Assembly (NCBI RefSeq): GCF_900112305.1
Contig: NZ_FOKT01000002.1
Span: 124,001 to 188,000, forward strand
Source of the DNA: Microbulbifer thermotolerans
GTDB lineage: Bacteria; Pseudomonadota; Gammaproteobacteria; Pseudomonadales; Cellvibrionaceae
Direction of reading: 5' to 3'
Length of the DNA stretch: 64,000 nucleotides
The notes under the pieces are model-generated. The model did not search any database. It was not told the DNA's origin and saw nothing but the letters and a program-made list of their open reading frames with translations. Of the stretch, positions 20,901-28,704 are shown in pieces; position 1 is the stretch's first letter, and each line of letters starts with the position of its first letter. A program made the position numbers and the translations under genes.

Positions 20901-23581
20901 TACGCGGCCGCACACTGCGCAAACTGGCTGGCTCAGTGGTGCTTGTCGCGGGTCAGGAGTTACCCGGCGTGGAACGCATTCGCCTGTTGGCGGCGGCCCG
21001 GGTCATTCTGGATTCCGCGGCCGGTCCCGTGACTGCGCAGCTGGAAGCGGCGGCTTCGTCTTTGCAGGCACAGTTACAGCCACTGCCGCCCTTTGTGCCC
21101 GTGCACCCCTCGGATCGTGTGCCACAGCCTACACCGCTTTTGGAGCGGCCTGCCGACCTGCAATTTGACAACGGCATCGGCGGCTTCAGTGCGGATGGGC
21201 GCGAATACATATTGCATCTGCAACCTGGGCAACGCCCGCCGGCGCCCTGGGTAAACGTTATTGCCAACCCAAATTTTGGCTGTCTGGTATCCGAGGGCGG
21301 TTCCTGCTGCACCTGGAGCGGCAACAGTGGTGAACACCGGCTGACCGCCTGGAATAATGACCCGGTGCGCGACCCCAGTGGCGAAGTACTCTACCTGCGG
21401 GACGAAGAGACGGCGGAGGTATGGACGCCGACACCGGCACCGCGCCCCGCCGATTCCGCCTACCAGGTTTGTCACGGTGCGGGCTACAGCGAGTTCCGGC
21501 ACAACAGTCACGGTCTGAAGCAGACGTGGCGGATTTTTGTCGATCGTGAAGCGCCAGTGAAAATAGGGCGCCTCACCCTTACCAACTGCTGGGACAGCCC
21601 GCGGCGGCTCACGGCCACATACTACGTAGAATGGGTTCAGGGCTTGGTCCGCGCCACCAGCTGGCCGCATCTCGTCAGTGAGTATGTGTCAGAAGAGGAC
21701 GTTTTGCTGGCACGCAACGCTTTTGTCCCGGATGCGAAACCGGGGGTGGCCTTCCTCACGTCAAACCTGCCGGCACATGGGCTGACCACCGATCGCCACG
21801 AATTCCTGGGTAGATCCGGTGGGCTCCAGGCACCGGAAGCACTTTTCCGCATTGGCCTTTCCGGCCGGGTACAATGCGGTATCGACCCCTGCGCCGCGTA
21901 TCAGGTCCACATCGACCTGAAAGCGGGGGAATCCCAGCACATCTATTTCGTAATGGGGGAGGGGACAGATCGCAGCAAGGCCCTGGCGCTTGCGGCGAAA
22001 TTCCGCCAGCCGGAGATGGCAGAAAAGGCGCGCGCGGAAGTCGAGGACTTTTGGGAAAACTACCTTGGCACAATACAAGTGGAGCTGCCCGATCGCGCAA
22101 CCGAGCTGATGCTGAATCGCTGGCTGCCCTATCAGACACTGGCCTGCCGGCTTTGGGGCCGAAGCGGCTTTTACCAATCCAGTGGCGCCTTCGGTTTCCG
22201 CGATCAATTGCAGGATGTGCAGGCTCTATTATGGACCCGCCCGGATTGGGCGAGGGCGCACATACTGCGCGCCGCCTCACGGCAGTTCCAGGACGGAGAC
22301 GTACTGCACTGGTGGCATGAACAACCCCTGCGTGGCGTACGCACCCGCTGCTCCGATGACCTCCTGTGGTTACCTTTTGTCACTGCTCAATATATTCGCA
22401 GTACCGGGGACTACGGGATTTTGCACGAGCAGATTCCCTATCTGCAGGGAGCACCTTTGGCCAAGGACGAGCATGAGCGCTATGCGGAATATGAAAGCAG
22501 TGAGGAGTCCGGCTCTCTGTACGAGCACTGCTGCCGCGCCATTGAGCGTGCCGGCGCAGTGGGCCCACACGGACTGCCGGTCATTGGCAACGGTGACTGG
22601 AATGATGGCTTTAACCGTATCAGCACCACTGGCCGCGGAGAAAGCGTATGGATGGGGTGGTTCCTTCTGCGCGTATGCCGGGATATGGCACCTTTGTGTG
22701 ACTACATAGGTGACAGCGCCCTGGCAAACCACTACCGTCAGCTTGGCGAAAATCTCCGCCAGCAGGTGGAGGAGAGCGGTTGGGACGGAGCCTGGTACCG
22801 CCGTGCTTATTACGATGATGGTACCCCCGTAGGTTCCAAGGACAGCGACGAATGTAAGATCGATCTTATTGCGCAAACGTGGTCGGTGCTGTCGCAGGAA
22901 CATCCGACCGACCGTTCTCGCCAGGCAATGGAATCCGCCTACAAGCATTTAGTGCGCGAGAAGGCGCGGCAGATATTGCTGCTGACACCGGCATTCGACC
23001 GCACCAAAAAGGACCCGGGCTACATTAAAGGCTACCCACCGGGCATACGCGAGAATGGCGGCCAGTATACCCACGCCGCCACCTGGGCGGTCTGGGCTGC
23101 CGCCGGGCTCGGTCAGAGTGAACGCGCCTGGCATCTGTTCAATTTGATCAATCCCATCACACATACCTCCGACGCCGCGGGCGTACACCGTTATCGCACC
23201 GAACCCTATGTGTTGGCGGGTGATGTTTATGGCGTTCCGCCGCATGTGGGTCGAGGCGGTTGGACCTGGTATTCCGGGGCATCAGGATGGTTGTACCGCG
23301 GGGCCATTGAAGCGTTGCTCGGCCTGCAAATGGTCGGTGGAGACACCCTTGAAATTAGACCCTGCCTGCCGGATTCCTGGAGTCACTACCGGGTGCATTT
23401 AAGATTCAAGAGCAGCTGCTATGAAATTGATGTGCACAACTGTGGCGGTTGTCCTTCGAGAATGGCTGAGCTGACCCTGGACGGCGTAACACTGGACGAC
23501 GAGCGGATCCCGCTCGTGGATGACGGTACAAAACACCGTGTGAAGGTGGTTTTCGATAAAGTAAAGGCGCAAGCGATCTGA
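14942..23581 (+). CDS. ndvB: NdvB-like cyclic beta-1,2-glucan synthase (GT84-GH94), 2879 aa
   Basis: Very large inner-membrane enzyme with a GT84-type glycosyltransferase N-terminal half (VITLDADSQMPPGTARRLVG, EAIFAGKGIYDPQVFE, ALLRRSHRWIRGDWQ) surrounded by membrane segments near residues 345-400, 755-800, 840-865 and 905-945. A central glucoamylase-like region follows (LSRRTWFFFEYFMGPDDHW, STVDSGNLAASLLTL, WGIAESGYYELDSHL, RSYMSHHQGMILLAINN). The C-terminal third is a GH94 phosphorylase module (SSGAFGFRDQLQDVQALLW, GVRTRCSDDLLWLPFV, NGDWNDGFNRI, GGWTWYSGASGWLYRGAIE). This domain order matches cyclic beta-1,2-glucan synthases, which make periplasmic glucans for osmotic adaptation or antibiotic tolerance. 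Length is typical of that family. Coupled to the Usp gene by a four-base overlap. Confidence 0.92.
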   Translation: MKLRFWKKNGALHGLRSFLRPKSTKVTPSANKSAGQSGAKREQDDEQQRQNDIITLAKGHQRLTESRRRYRLKYHLWLLEGRFQEIYRRLSARVEAREKGTRNEEWLLDNRHIVQETVALVRESLPRKFLRQLPKVTSVNGHIDLRARALAETLVADISQPLDMESILQLVDLYQTETILTTGELWALPALLRLSLLQQLVELAEEALDCAETESEACGVGIASAIISLRELRSHDWRDFVESLSRVEQVLREDPAAAYRDMDFETRDTYRNVVEKLARGSGCSEEQVARQVIELSDSQAPDSRGRHIGYYLIGDGRPELEKRLGFRPDFFPGLYRLLLRKAPSAYFAALALFSAPPLLALAVYLLQQGTPLLLILLISAIAAVPLTGLALALVNGLITHSLPPHKLPKLDFDKGLPDTFRSAVVMPVLFADAEDMRKVLECLEINYLNNDDRNLVYAVLSDFADADKQHIESDKALLQATREALDALNRRYADSEGRAPFLLLHRERRWNPAENCWMGWERKRGKLLEFNQLLRGCEDTSFTTFCGDKAQLRGVRYVITLDADSQMPPGTARRLVGTMAHPLNRAEVDSNGRRVVAGYGFLQPRLEIDPGSSPDTVFTEVFSGDRTVDLYTHAVSDAYQDLFGEAIFAGKGIYDPQVFERTLAGQLPENAVLSHDLLEGALGGAALLSDTVFYEQYPPNIFALLRRSHRWIRGDWQLLPWLRQRVTVSSGEKVKNPLPSIHRWKIADNLRRSLEAPCLLILFLFAWTGLLPGAAWLWTVGLLVLAAAPVWLEMLSMLWRSLADPRHVHRHLRGGPGVLRQRALHWILSMALLPCQAFNAMDAILRTLYRLGVSRRHLLEWTSAAHTNRAFGNGLKNNGAWREQWISPALAIASIVCILAVAPLNLLPAAPLLAAWLLVPLVVHWISRPYRRQVAPPLSARDRRELRLLSRRTWFFFEYFMGPDDHWLPPDNYQEEPLAALARRTSPTNIGLGLLSILTAYDFGYLDLNLLLARLNNSFERMRGLERYRGHFLNWYETRELHPLNPRYVSTVDSGNLAASLLTLAQGLESLQTQPLSGHQLVMGIADTLGVVAETLLPAEPATASAEVRKVIAEIEQLRRNLESGAQEKNWWECIDKIYERQMPVLQERVLSVVESDEINFSAEALGRLRQWLDELQQQTVAARRHQEQLEPWQRLLQSPPLLYRQDGALADGFQELEEVLRAPLTLASLPQKCQVAEALLADLESALNAEGAEHRDDAVAWNNRLRAALREAQANVDGYRSDLQRLAARARQWVEEMDFAFLYDPDRHLFHIGYNVTDAALDPNYYDLLASESRLTGFLAIAKGDVPARHWRHLERPFRRVHRRVVLMSWSATLFEYLMPRLLMETPDNSLMGRACRNAVEIHREFTAEFDLPWGIAESGYYELDSHLHYQYRAFGVPGIGFRRDLGERIVVSPYASLMALPFGADAVMENLRQLRAHGCYGQFGLYEAIDFGRTAKPAPRRARTVRSYMSHHQGMILLAINNYLHNDIMLQRFHSDVRISGLTPLLYERLPSAPPALKPWRRPGVQRSFRAEVALENWTVSPASPQPHYNLLSNGHYTLVLAADGAGGAYWHNIALTRWQPDPTQHQWGRWNYVRDLDSGEFFSLGLAPCGGEAGHCNANFSPHQVEFQRREAGLFCRLRVALSSQHDVEVRQLIIKNERDHKRRLLLASYAEVVLAPDKEDQRHPAFAKLFVESRFLDDEQVMLYRRRPRSNAEKPVYLAHSILVQPGVKHRLGWETDRLRFLGRGGDPAHPRALENGLEGFSGTTGPVLDPVIATGQEVIIPPQSEIEVIYLTGVSRSRREILSAMRSYRSQPKARWIFDLARMQSEHEVRNLQISGGDMRWMMDLLSAVLAPSGTMRAPSRVLARSRHIQPGLWSRGISGDNPILLVQIRSDQEISFAEPILEAHTYWCGRGIAVDLVILDEESAGYAQQTRDRLQDMIADIRGRTLRKLAGSVVLVAGQELPGVERIRLLAAARVILDSAAGPVTAQLEAAASSLQAQLQPLPPFVPVHPSDRVPQPTPLLERPADLQFDNGIGGFSADGREYILHLQPGQRPPAPWVNVIANPNFGCLVSEGGSCCTWSGNSGEHRLTAWNNDPVRDPSGEVLYLRDEETAEVWTPTPAPRPADSAYQVCHGAGYSEFRHNSHGLKQTWRIFVDREAPVKIGRLTLTNCWDSPRRLTATYYVEWVQGLVRATSWPHLVSEYVSEEDVLLARNAFVPDAKPGVAFLTSNLPAHGLTTDRHEFLGRSGGLQAPEALFRIGLSGRVQCGIDPCAAYQVHIDLKAGESQHIYFVMGEGTDRSKALALAAKFRQPEMAEKARAEVEDFWENYLGTIQVELPDRATELMLNRWLPYQTLACRLWGRSGFYQSSGAFGFRDQLQDVQALLWTRPDWARAHILRAASRQFQDGDVLHWWHEQPLRGVRTRCSDDLLWLPFVTAQYIRSTGDYGILHEQIPYLQGAPLAKDEHERYAEYESSEESGSLYEHCCRAIERAGAVGPHGLPVIGNGDWNDGFNRISTTGRGESVWMGWFLLRVCRDMAPLCDYIGDSALANHYRQLGENLRQQVEESGWDGAWYRRAYYDDGTPVGSKDSDECKIDLIAQTWSVLSQEHPTDRSRQAMESAYKHLVREKARQILLLTPAFDRTKKDPGYIKGYPPGIRENGGQYTHAATWAVWAAAGLGQSERAWHLFNLINPITHTSDAAGVHRYRTEPYVLAGDVYGVPPHVGRGGWTWYSGASGWLYRGAIEALLGLQMVGGDTLEIRPCLPDSWSHYRVHLRFKSSCYEIDVHNCGGCPSRMAELTLDGVTLDDERIPLVDDGTKHRVKVVFDKVKAQAI

Positions 23582-23604
23582 GCTAAGACATTTCGGATGG
23601 GTTG

Positions 23605-23662
23605 TGGGATATCCTTGGAGCCATGGGGCCAGGCGAGAAGCTCAGGTGGGTGGCGGAGTATT
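23605..23662 (-). repeat. Possible decayed fragment of the inverted-repeat element
   Basis: The stretch TTGGAGCCATGGGGCC and the nearby GAGAAGCTCAGGTGG resemble the inner part of the reverse-oriented copy at 54071-54284 (TTTGGAGCCAGATGGAGAAG and following). No terminal repeats remain. Weak match. Confidence 0.3.
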
Positions 23663-23684
23663 GATGTAGGAATTATTAATTTAA

Positions 23685-23700
23685 CATAATATATATTATG
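23685..23700. promoter_or_regulatory. Perfect 16-bp palindrome upstream of the GNAT gene
   Basis: CATAATATATATTATG is a perfect palindrome with arms CATAATA and TATTATG. The same arms, with CG instead of TA in the centre, occur upstream of the KfrA-like gene at 43101-43116. It lies about 170 bases before the acetyltransferase start and may be an operator; the regulator is not established. Confidence 0.45.
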
Positions 23701-23872
23701 CGAACTAAATATTGTTGTGGAATCCAGCGCGGGATACGGGTCTCAGCGCCGCTCTGTGCTCCTCCTGCGCATAAATGCCTGCATCCGGTTGGTCGCCACC
23801 AAGCAGACAGTCCTATTATTGGAAGATGAATCACATCAACCATCGGCCCCGATGACAAGGAGACTGGTGACA

Positions 23873-24421
23873 ATGTCCGGTGAACAAGCGCATACGGCGA
23901 TTTCCAGAAGCGTGACAGAAAAGCTGCGCAACGGTCAGGTGGTGACAATCCGTCCCATGGAAAAGAGCGATATAGAGTTGGAGCGGGCATTTATCACCAA
24001 TTTATCACCGGAATCCCGCCATTTCCGTTTTCTAGGGGGTATCGGCGAGCCCAGTGAACAGCTGCTGAAGCAATTGACGGATATTGACCACGACGAGCGG
24101 GAGGCGTTTATCGCTCTACTGGAGAGTGACAAAGGGCCGCTGGAAATCGGTGCGGCGCGCTATATTCTGGAAGCATCGCGCACAGCGGCGGAATGCGCCG
24201 TAGTGGTGGCGGACGATTGGCAGATGCAGGGATTGGGGACCCTGCTTCTCAACCGCCTGATAGAGTCGGCCCGTGCGCGCGGTGTTAAACACCTTTATTC
24301 CATTGACTCGGCAGAGAATATCAAACTACGCGATGTGGCACGCAGTATGGGGTGGGACTGCCACACGGACCCGCAGGACCATACTCAGGTCATCTTCACC
24401 CTGGATCTAAGTGCAACATAG
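23873..24421 (+). CDS. GNAT family N-acetyltransferase
   Basis: Acetyl-CoA-dependent acetyltransferase of 182 residues. ATG 23873 is preceded by AAGGAG; frames extending to 23717 have no domain match. The domain starts at VVTIRPMEKSDIELE and shows the acetyl-CoA loop in VADDWQMQGLGTLLLNRLIESARARGV, then YSIDSAENIKLRDVARSMGW. Similar small GNAT proteins with RFFSLSPESR-like segments (here TNLSPESRHFRFLGG) occur near Usp proteins and Anr-controlled genes in pseudomonads, and some are the catalytic domain type of protein acetyltransferases (PatZ C-terminal domain). Substrate here is unknown. It stands between the ndvB operon and the convergent P-type ATPase. Confidence 0.88.
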   Translation: MSGEQAHTAISRSVTEKLRNGQVVTIRPMEKSDIELERAFITNLSPESRHFRFLGGIGEPSEQLLKQLTDIDHDEREAFIALLESDKGPLEIGAARYILEASRTAAECAVVVADDWQMQGLGTLLLNRLIESARARGVKHLYSIDSAENIKLRDVARSMGWDCHTDPQDHTQVIFTLDLSAT

Positions 24422-24543
24422 CCCGATCAACGCTGAAACCCACATTTGCGAAAGGCCATCGCTGCGTATTGCGGCGGCAGTTGGGCGCCAAGCAGCTCAT
24501 ACCGGTATGCGGTGAAGATCTCAATCGCCAGTCGCTTCCCATC

Positions 24544-27312
24544 TTAGGTTATGTATGTCTTCAGACTGTCAGCCGTTTTCCGCTTGCGCCAGCGAGTGAT
24601 GGACAATAGCAGCTCCATCGCTAAAAGCTGCAGCAGTGCCACTGTCAAAAGCGTTACCCATTCTCTGGCGCTCACCGGAGACACCCCGAGCAGGTCCTGC
24701 ATCAAAGGTGAGTACAGTGACAGGATATGAATTCCCTGCCCGGCTAATGTTCCCAGCAATAGTATTGGATTGGAAAACAGTGGCTGGCGGAATATGGAAC
24801 GGTATTCGGAGCGGCTATTGAATACCTGTACGTTCTCAAACAGCACCATCAGCAGCAACACGCTGTTGCGCGCTGCATCTACCTCCCAGCCTTGCTCCAA
24901 CAACCAGTAGAAACAGCCGAAAGCAAGCCCACCCATCACAAGTCCGGCGGTAATCACACGGCGTAACATCAGTGGATCGAACAGAGATTCTTGGGGGGAA
25001 CGGGGCGGTCTTTGCATTTCGTCACCCTCGCCGGGTTCCAGCGCGAGTCCGATACTTTGCACACTGTTGGTGACCAGGTTGAGCCACAATAGTTGCACGG
25101 CGGTCAGTGGTAAGGGCAGACCGAATGCGGTGGTAAGAATAAACAGTACGACCTCCGCTGCCCCGGTGGATATCAGGAAAAAGATCACCTTACGGATATT
25201 CCGATAGGCGATACGCCCCTCTTCCACTCCGGCCACCACCGAGGCGAAATTGTCGTCTGCGAGCAGCAGATCCGCGGACTCCTTTGCCACCTCCGTTCCT
25301 TGCTCCCCCATGGCCACACCAACATGGGCACTGTTGAGCGCCGGCGCATCATTGACGCCATCACCGGTGACCGCCACAAATTCTCCCTGGCGCTGGAGCG
25401 ATTGCACAATGGTTAATTTTTGCTCTGGAGATACTCGCGCGTAAACTCGCGTATCGGCGGTCAGCGCGTCCACTGCCGCTTCTCCCCTTGCTTCGGCCTG
25501 CGCTAAATCGGTGCCGGTAACCGCTTTGTCGCCCTGCTCTGCCAGTTTTAGCTCTCGGGCAATGCTGAGCGCGGTATGCGGGTGGTCGCCGGTGAGCATA
25601 CACAAGTGGATGCCCGCTTGTTTACATTCCTCTACGGCGGCGGCGGCCTCTGGGCGCAGAGGGTCAAACATCGCCGCCAATCCCAGCAAACAGAGGTTTT
25701 GCAATTTTTCTTGCGATAGCGTTTCCGATTCGCCCAACTCTCCTTCCGCAAGTGCCAGCACCCGAGCGCCCCTTTCCGCGAGACGATGCATTTGCTCAGT
25801 AATGGATGCACTGTCCAGGGGGACATCACCGTCGGCGGTGGCCATACGGCTACACATGGGTAATAGTTTTTCCAATGCACCCTTCACGCAAACCAGCTGC
25901 CGCCCCCCCTGCCCTTGCGGATTCGCATGCGATGTAGCAGCAAATCCAAGCGCCGGCTCGTAATGTATCTGCCCCTTTAACGGATATGTCTGCAGCAATT
26001 GCGCCCGACTAAATCCCGTCTTGTGGGCCATAACCAGAAGCGCTTGGTCAACAGCATCACCGCTGCTGTGCCACTGACCATTTTCCAGCGGGTGCAACTC
26101 TGCCTCGTTGCACAGGGCGGCGGCCCGGGCTACCCGCGCCATTATGGCGTGATCGACAGGGGGTGACTGCGGATGCGACGGTAGTATGCCGCCGTCCACG
26201 GTAAACCCCTCGCCATCACAGAAAGCGACTTCACTGGCGGTGAGTCGATTTTCTGTCAAAGTACCGGTCTTATCTGCGGCAATCACGGTACAGGACCCGA
26301 GACTCTCTACCGCCACCAGTTTGCGGACGATCACATTGCGCTTGACCATGCGGCGGGTGGCGATGGAGAGCACCACGGTCAGTGCCATCGGCAGCCCCTC
26401 GGGAATAGCGGACACAGCGAGAGCAACTGCCGTCATGAAAATCACCAGTGGCGGAGTGTCTCTGGCCAGTTCGATTGCGGCGAGAATGGCCACTGTCGTC
26501 AGCAGTGCGATTGTGAGTTTTTTACTAAAGCGCTCAATCCGTTGAAAAAGTGGTGGCTGAACCGTCTCGGCGGATTCCAGGGTGAGGCTCAATTTACCCA
26601 TTTCCGTATGCAGTCCCGTGGCTGTCACCAGACCGCGGGCACGGCCACTTGTAACAAGGCCGCCTGCAAAACATTGATTGATTCGCTCTGCCACCGGTGT
26701 ATCGGCGTCACACAGCAGGTCGCTGTTCTTGCTAACCGGCAACGATTCTCCAGTTAAAACAGATTCATCGACCTCGAGCCCGACAGACTCCAGCAAGCGA
26801 AGATCAGCAGGTACCCGATCGCCCGAGGCAAGTAGCAGCAGGTCACCAGGTACCAGCGACTCCGCATCAATCTCCAGTATTTCTCCGCCCCGAATAACCC
26901 GCGCGCGACTCACCATTAGTTTGCGTAGTGCCTGGGCGCTGCGGTGCGCGTGATACTCCTGCAGTGCGCCGATTAGCGCATTCAGCAGAAGAATCAATCC
27001 GATAAATGTGGCGTCGGCAAATTTACCGGCAATCAATGAAACCACCATTGCCGCCAGCAGCACATATATCAACGGGCTGACAAATTGCCGCAGAAACAAA
27101 TGGAGAAACCCCGGCAGCCGGGGCTGTGGCAATGTATTGGGGCCATATGCGGCAAGGCGGTGGTTGGCCTCCTCCACCGATAACCCTTCTTCACCGCTAT
27201 CGAGGCGATTTGCGGCTTCCTTTGCTGGTAAGCAATGCCACTGGCGTTGTGCATCCGTGTCGGTCATTTTGGCTTTGGCGCTGTCTGGCTGCGCAGTGAT
27301 CGAGGTGAACAT
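24544..27312 (-). CDS. P2-type cation-transporting ATPase
   Basis: Membrane P-type ATPase of 922 residues, the normal size for the P2A (Ca2+/Mn2+-like) group. It has a cation-ATPase N-terminal domain, the TGES-type loop VLTGESLPVSKN, the PEGLPMAL segment in helix 4 (near residue 307), the phosphorylated Asp in DKTGTLTENRLT near residue 346, the nucleotide-binding KGALEKLLP, and the hinge TGDGVNDAPALNSAHVGVAMG. Helix 6 has NLVTNSVQSIGLALEP where SERCA-type pumps have VTDG, so the ion specificity may differ from calcium. ATG 27312 is preceded by CGGAG. A consensus FNR/Anr box lies 60 bases upstream, suggesting induction at low oxygen. Confidence 0.92.
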   Translation of the reverse strand: MFTSITAQPDSAKAKMTDTDAQRQWHCLPAKEAANRLDSGEEGLSVEEANHRLAAYGPNTLPQPRLPGFLHLFLRQFVSPLIYVLLAAMVVSLIAGKFADATFIGLILLLNALIGALQEYHAHRSAQALRKLMVSRARVIRGGEILEIDAESLVPGDLLLLASGDRVPADLRLLESVGLEVDESVLTGESLPVSKNSDLLCDADTPVAERINQCFAGGLVTSGRARGLVTATGLHTEMGKLSLTLESAETVQPPLFQRIERFSKKLTIALLTTVAILAAIELARDTPPLVIFMTAVALAVSAIPEGLPMALTVVLSIATRRMVKRNVIVRKLVAVESLGSCTVIAADKTGTLTENRLTASEVAFCDGEGFTVDGGILPSHPQSPPVDHAIMARVARAAALCNEAELHPLENGQWHSSGDAVDQALLVMAHKTGFSRAQLLQTYPLKGQIHYEPALGFAATSHANPQGQGGRQLVCVKGALEKLLPMCSRMATADGDVPLDSASITEQMHRLAERGARVLALAEGELGESETLSQEKLQNLCLLGLAAMFDPLRPEAAAAVEECKQAGIHLCMLTGDHPHTALSIARELKLAEQGDKAVTGTDLAQAEARGEAAVDALTADTRVYARVSPEQKLTIVQSLQRQGEFVAVTGDGVNDAPALNSAHVGVAMGEQGTEVAKESADLLLADDNFASVVAGVEEGRIAYRNIRKVIFFLISTGAAEVVLFILTTAFGLPLPLTAVQLLWLNLVTNSVQSIGLALEPGEGDEMQRPPRSPQESLFDPLMLRRVITAGLVMGGLAFGCFYWLLEQGWEVDAARNSVLLLMVLFENVQVFNSRSEYRSIFRQPLFSNPILLLGTLAGQGIHILSLYSPLMQDLLGVSPVSAREWVTLLTVALLQLLAMELLLSITRWRKRKTADSLKTYIT

Positions 27313-27371
27313 ACAGGCTCCGATTCTGCAACATTAGTCGAAAACCTATACGGCACTGACCTCACAAGGCA

Positions 27372-27385
27372 TTGATCTAAATCAA
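27372..27385. promoter_or_regulatory. FNR/Anr-type box
   Basis: TTGATCTAAATCAA fits the TTGAT-N4-ATCAA consensus exactly. Its centre is about 65 bases before the start of the P-type ATPase gene on the minus strand, the right range for an activator site. The ZIP gene is on the same strand but upstream of this site, so the ATPase is the likely target. Confidence 0.75.
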
Positions 27386-27491
27386 CCTTTCCCCGGCTTG
27401 AGTGAATGCTGGCGCTTATTCCCTATAAATGAGGCAATAAGGAGGGAATGCACGTGCACGCAAGCCGCTTGAGCCCTTGAATCTGTACTTG

Positions 27492-28223
27492 CTATAGCGC
27501 CAAAATCAGCATCAACCCCAGTCCGGTGATAAAAAAACCGAAATGCAAGGATACAGCGTGCAATGATGCCTGCTGCTTAATTTCCGGTATCAGGTCCGAT
27601 GCTGCGATATAAATAAAATTGCCCGCGCCAAAAAGCACCAGCCCAGTCACATCAAAGCTTTGAGAAATCCCGTAGGCAATCAACGCTCCCAGCGGAAAGG
27701 TTAACGCAGACAGAAAATTCCAAATCAGTGCACGACGTTGCGACCAGCCACCGTGGACCAGTACGCCGAAGTCCCCCAGCTCCTGAGGGATCTCATGGGC
27801 AACCGCTGCAATCCAGGCGGAGATGCCCGCTCGAGGGTCAATTAAAAAGGCACTGGCGATAGCGAGTCCCCCAATAAAGTTGTGAATGCCATCGCCGAGA
27901 AGGATGAGATAAGTCACCGGAGGCGCGTCCGCCTCCCTGGTGCTGTGCGAGTGGTGCCAGTGCAACAATTGTTCCAATAACAAAAAAGTCGTAAAGCCCG
28001 CCACCATCCACAGACTTGCAGAGAGTGGCGTAGCCCTACCCAATCCCTCCGGCAGCATATGAAAAAATGCTCCGCCGAGCAGAGTCGCGGCGGCCAGGGA
28101 CACCAAGGGCAAAAGCAGCCGCTCCAAGGTGGCAGGACTGCAAAACACTGTGACACCGCCAACCATGGCAACAGCGCTCATCAAAAAGCTACCGGTAACA
28201 ATCCAGATCAATGGTTCGGACAT
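27492..28223 (-). CDS. ZIP family metal transporter
   Basis: Inner-membrane divalent-metal (usually zinc) importer of the ZIP family, 243 residues with about eight hydrophobic helices. The metal-binding motifs are HNFIGGLAIASAFL in helix 4 and HEIPQELGDFGVLVHGG in helix 5, both canonical. The start is ATG 28223 (MSEPLIWIVTGSFLMSAVAM), with GGGA upstream. A His-rich loop (HWHHSHS) lies in the cytosolic loop before helix 4, typical of ZIP proteins. It is divergent from the TonB receptor/CobN-like operon across a gap holding a MITE-like repeat and a Zur-like box, and so belongs to the local metal island. Confidence 0.92.
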   Translation of the reverse strand: MSEPLIWIVTGSFLMSAVAMVGGVTVFCSPATLERLLLPLVSLAAATLLGGAFFHMLPEGLGRATPLSASLWMVAGFTTFLLLEQLLHWHHSHSTREADAPPVTYLILLGDGIHNFIGGLAIASAFLIDPRAGISAWIAAVAHEIPQELGDFGVLVHGGWSQRRALIWNFLSALTFPLGALIAYGISQSFDVTGLVLFGAGNFIYIAASDLIPEIKQQASLHAVSLHFGFFITGLGLMLILAL

Positions 28224-28300
28224 CACAACTATTCCCGGCAATTCGGCTGCTCAGTAGCGCTTGGGCTGGGCTAGTAACTGGCACGCCCAAATATCCCTAG

Positions 28301-28513
28301 GGAACCTATGACTAATTCGCGTGAACACAATGGTAGGTTCCGGGGCACTCGGGCAATAGGACGGATATTTCTAAAACGCACGAGTACTTCCCTGTAGCTC
28401 CGCCAGATACTTCCTTGTATCCGATGGTTTCGAAATATCCGTCCTATCACCCGAGCTTCACATCCGCTCCCGAAGAATCTCTGCCCCCAGGAAATGAATT
28501 AATCAGAGGTTCC
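28301..28513 (+). repeat. Intact 213-bp MITE-like element, copy B
   Basis: Same architecture as copy A: terminal repeats GGAACCTATGACTAATTCGC and TTAATCAGAGGTTCC, inner arms around TTTCTAAAACGC and GTTTCGAAAT, flanked by CTAG on both sides (28297-28300 and 28514-28517). It lies between the divergent ZIP and TonB receptor genes, about 190 bases before the receptor start, so it separates two metal-related promoters. Confidence 0.88.
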
Positions 28514-28568
28514 CTAGGTTGAGATTTATTTTGGCTCATTAATCACACAATGCTGGCGCACACCTTTT

Positions 28569-28587
28569 TATAATGTTATATCATATC
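28569..28587 (+). promoter_or_regulatory. Probable promoter -10 (TATAAT) overlapped by a Zur-like box
   Basis: TATAAT at 28569-28574 is a consensus -10. It is followed at 28575-28587 by GTTATATCATATC, which matches the gammaproteobacterial Zur core GTTATAATATAAC at 11 of 13 positions (counting either centre base). A repressor bound here would cover the transcription start of the TonB receptor/CobN-like operon. No clear -35 is visible. The site is weaker than the Zur box at 40743. Confidence 0.45.
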
Positions 28588-28704
28588 TACCTTATGAAGA
28601 ATGAGGCGCCTCAGCACAAGATGCACTGCCAATCTGTGCAAATAGCGCCCACTCATAGTGCGACGTCACAGATCGCTTAATCCACACCAAAGAATGTATA
28701 AATA

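Noticed and set aside
28518-28704. Cobalamin riboswitch before the TonB receptor
   Set aside because: The receptor looks BtuB-like, but the leader is short and I could not find the conserved B12-box or the folding pattern of that riboswitch.
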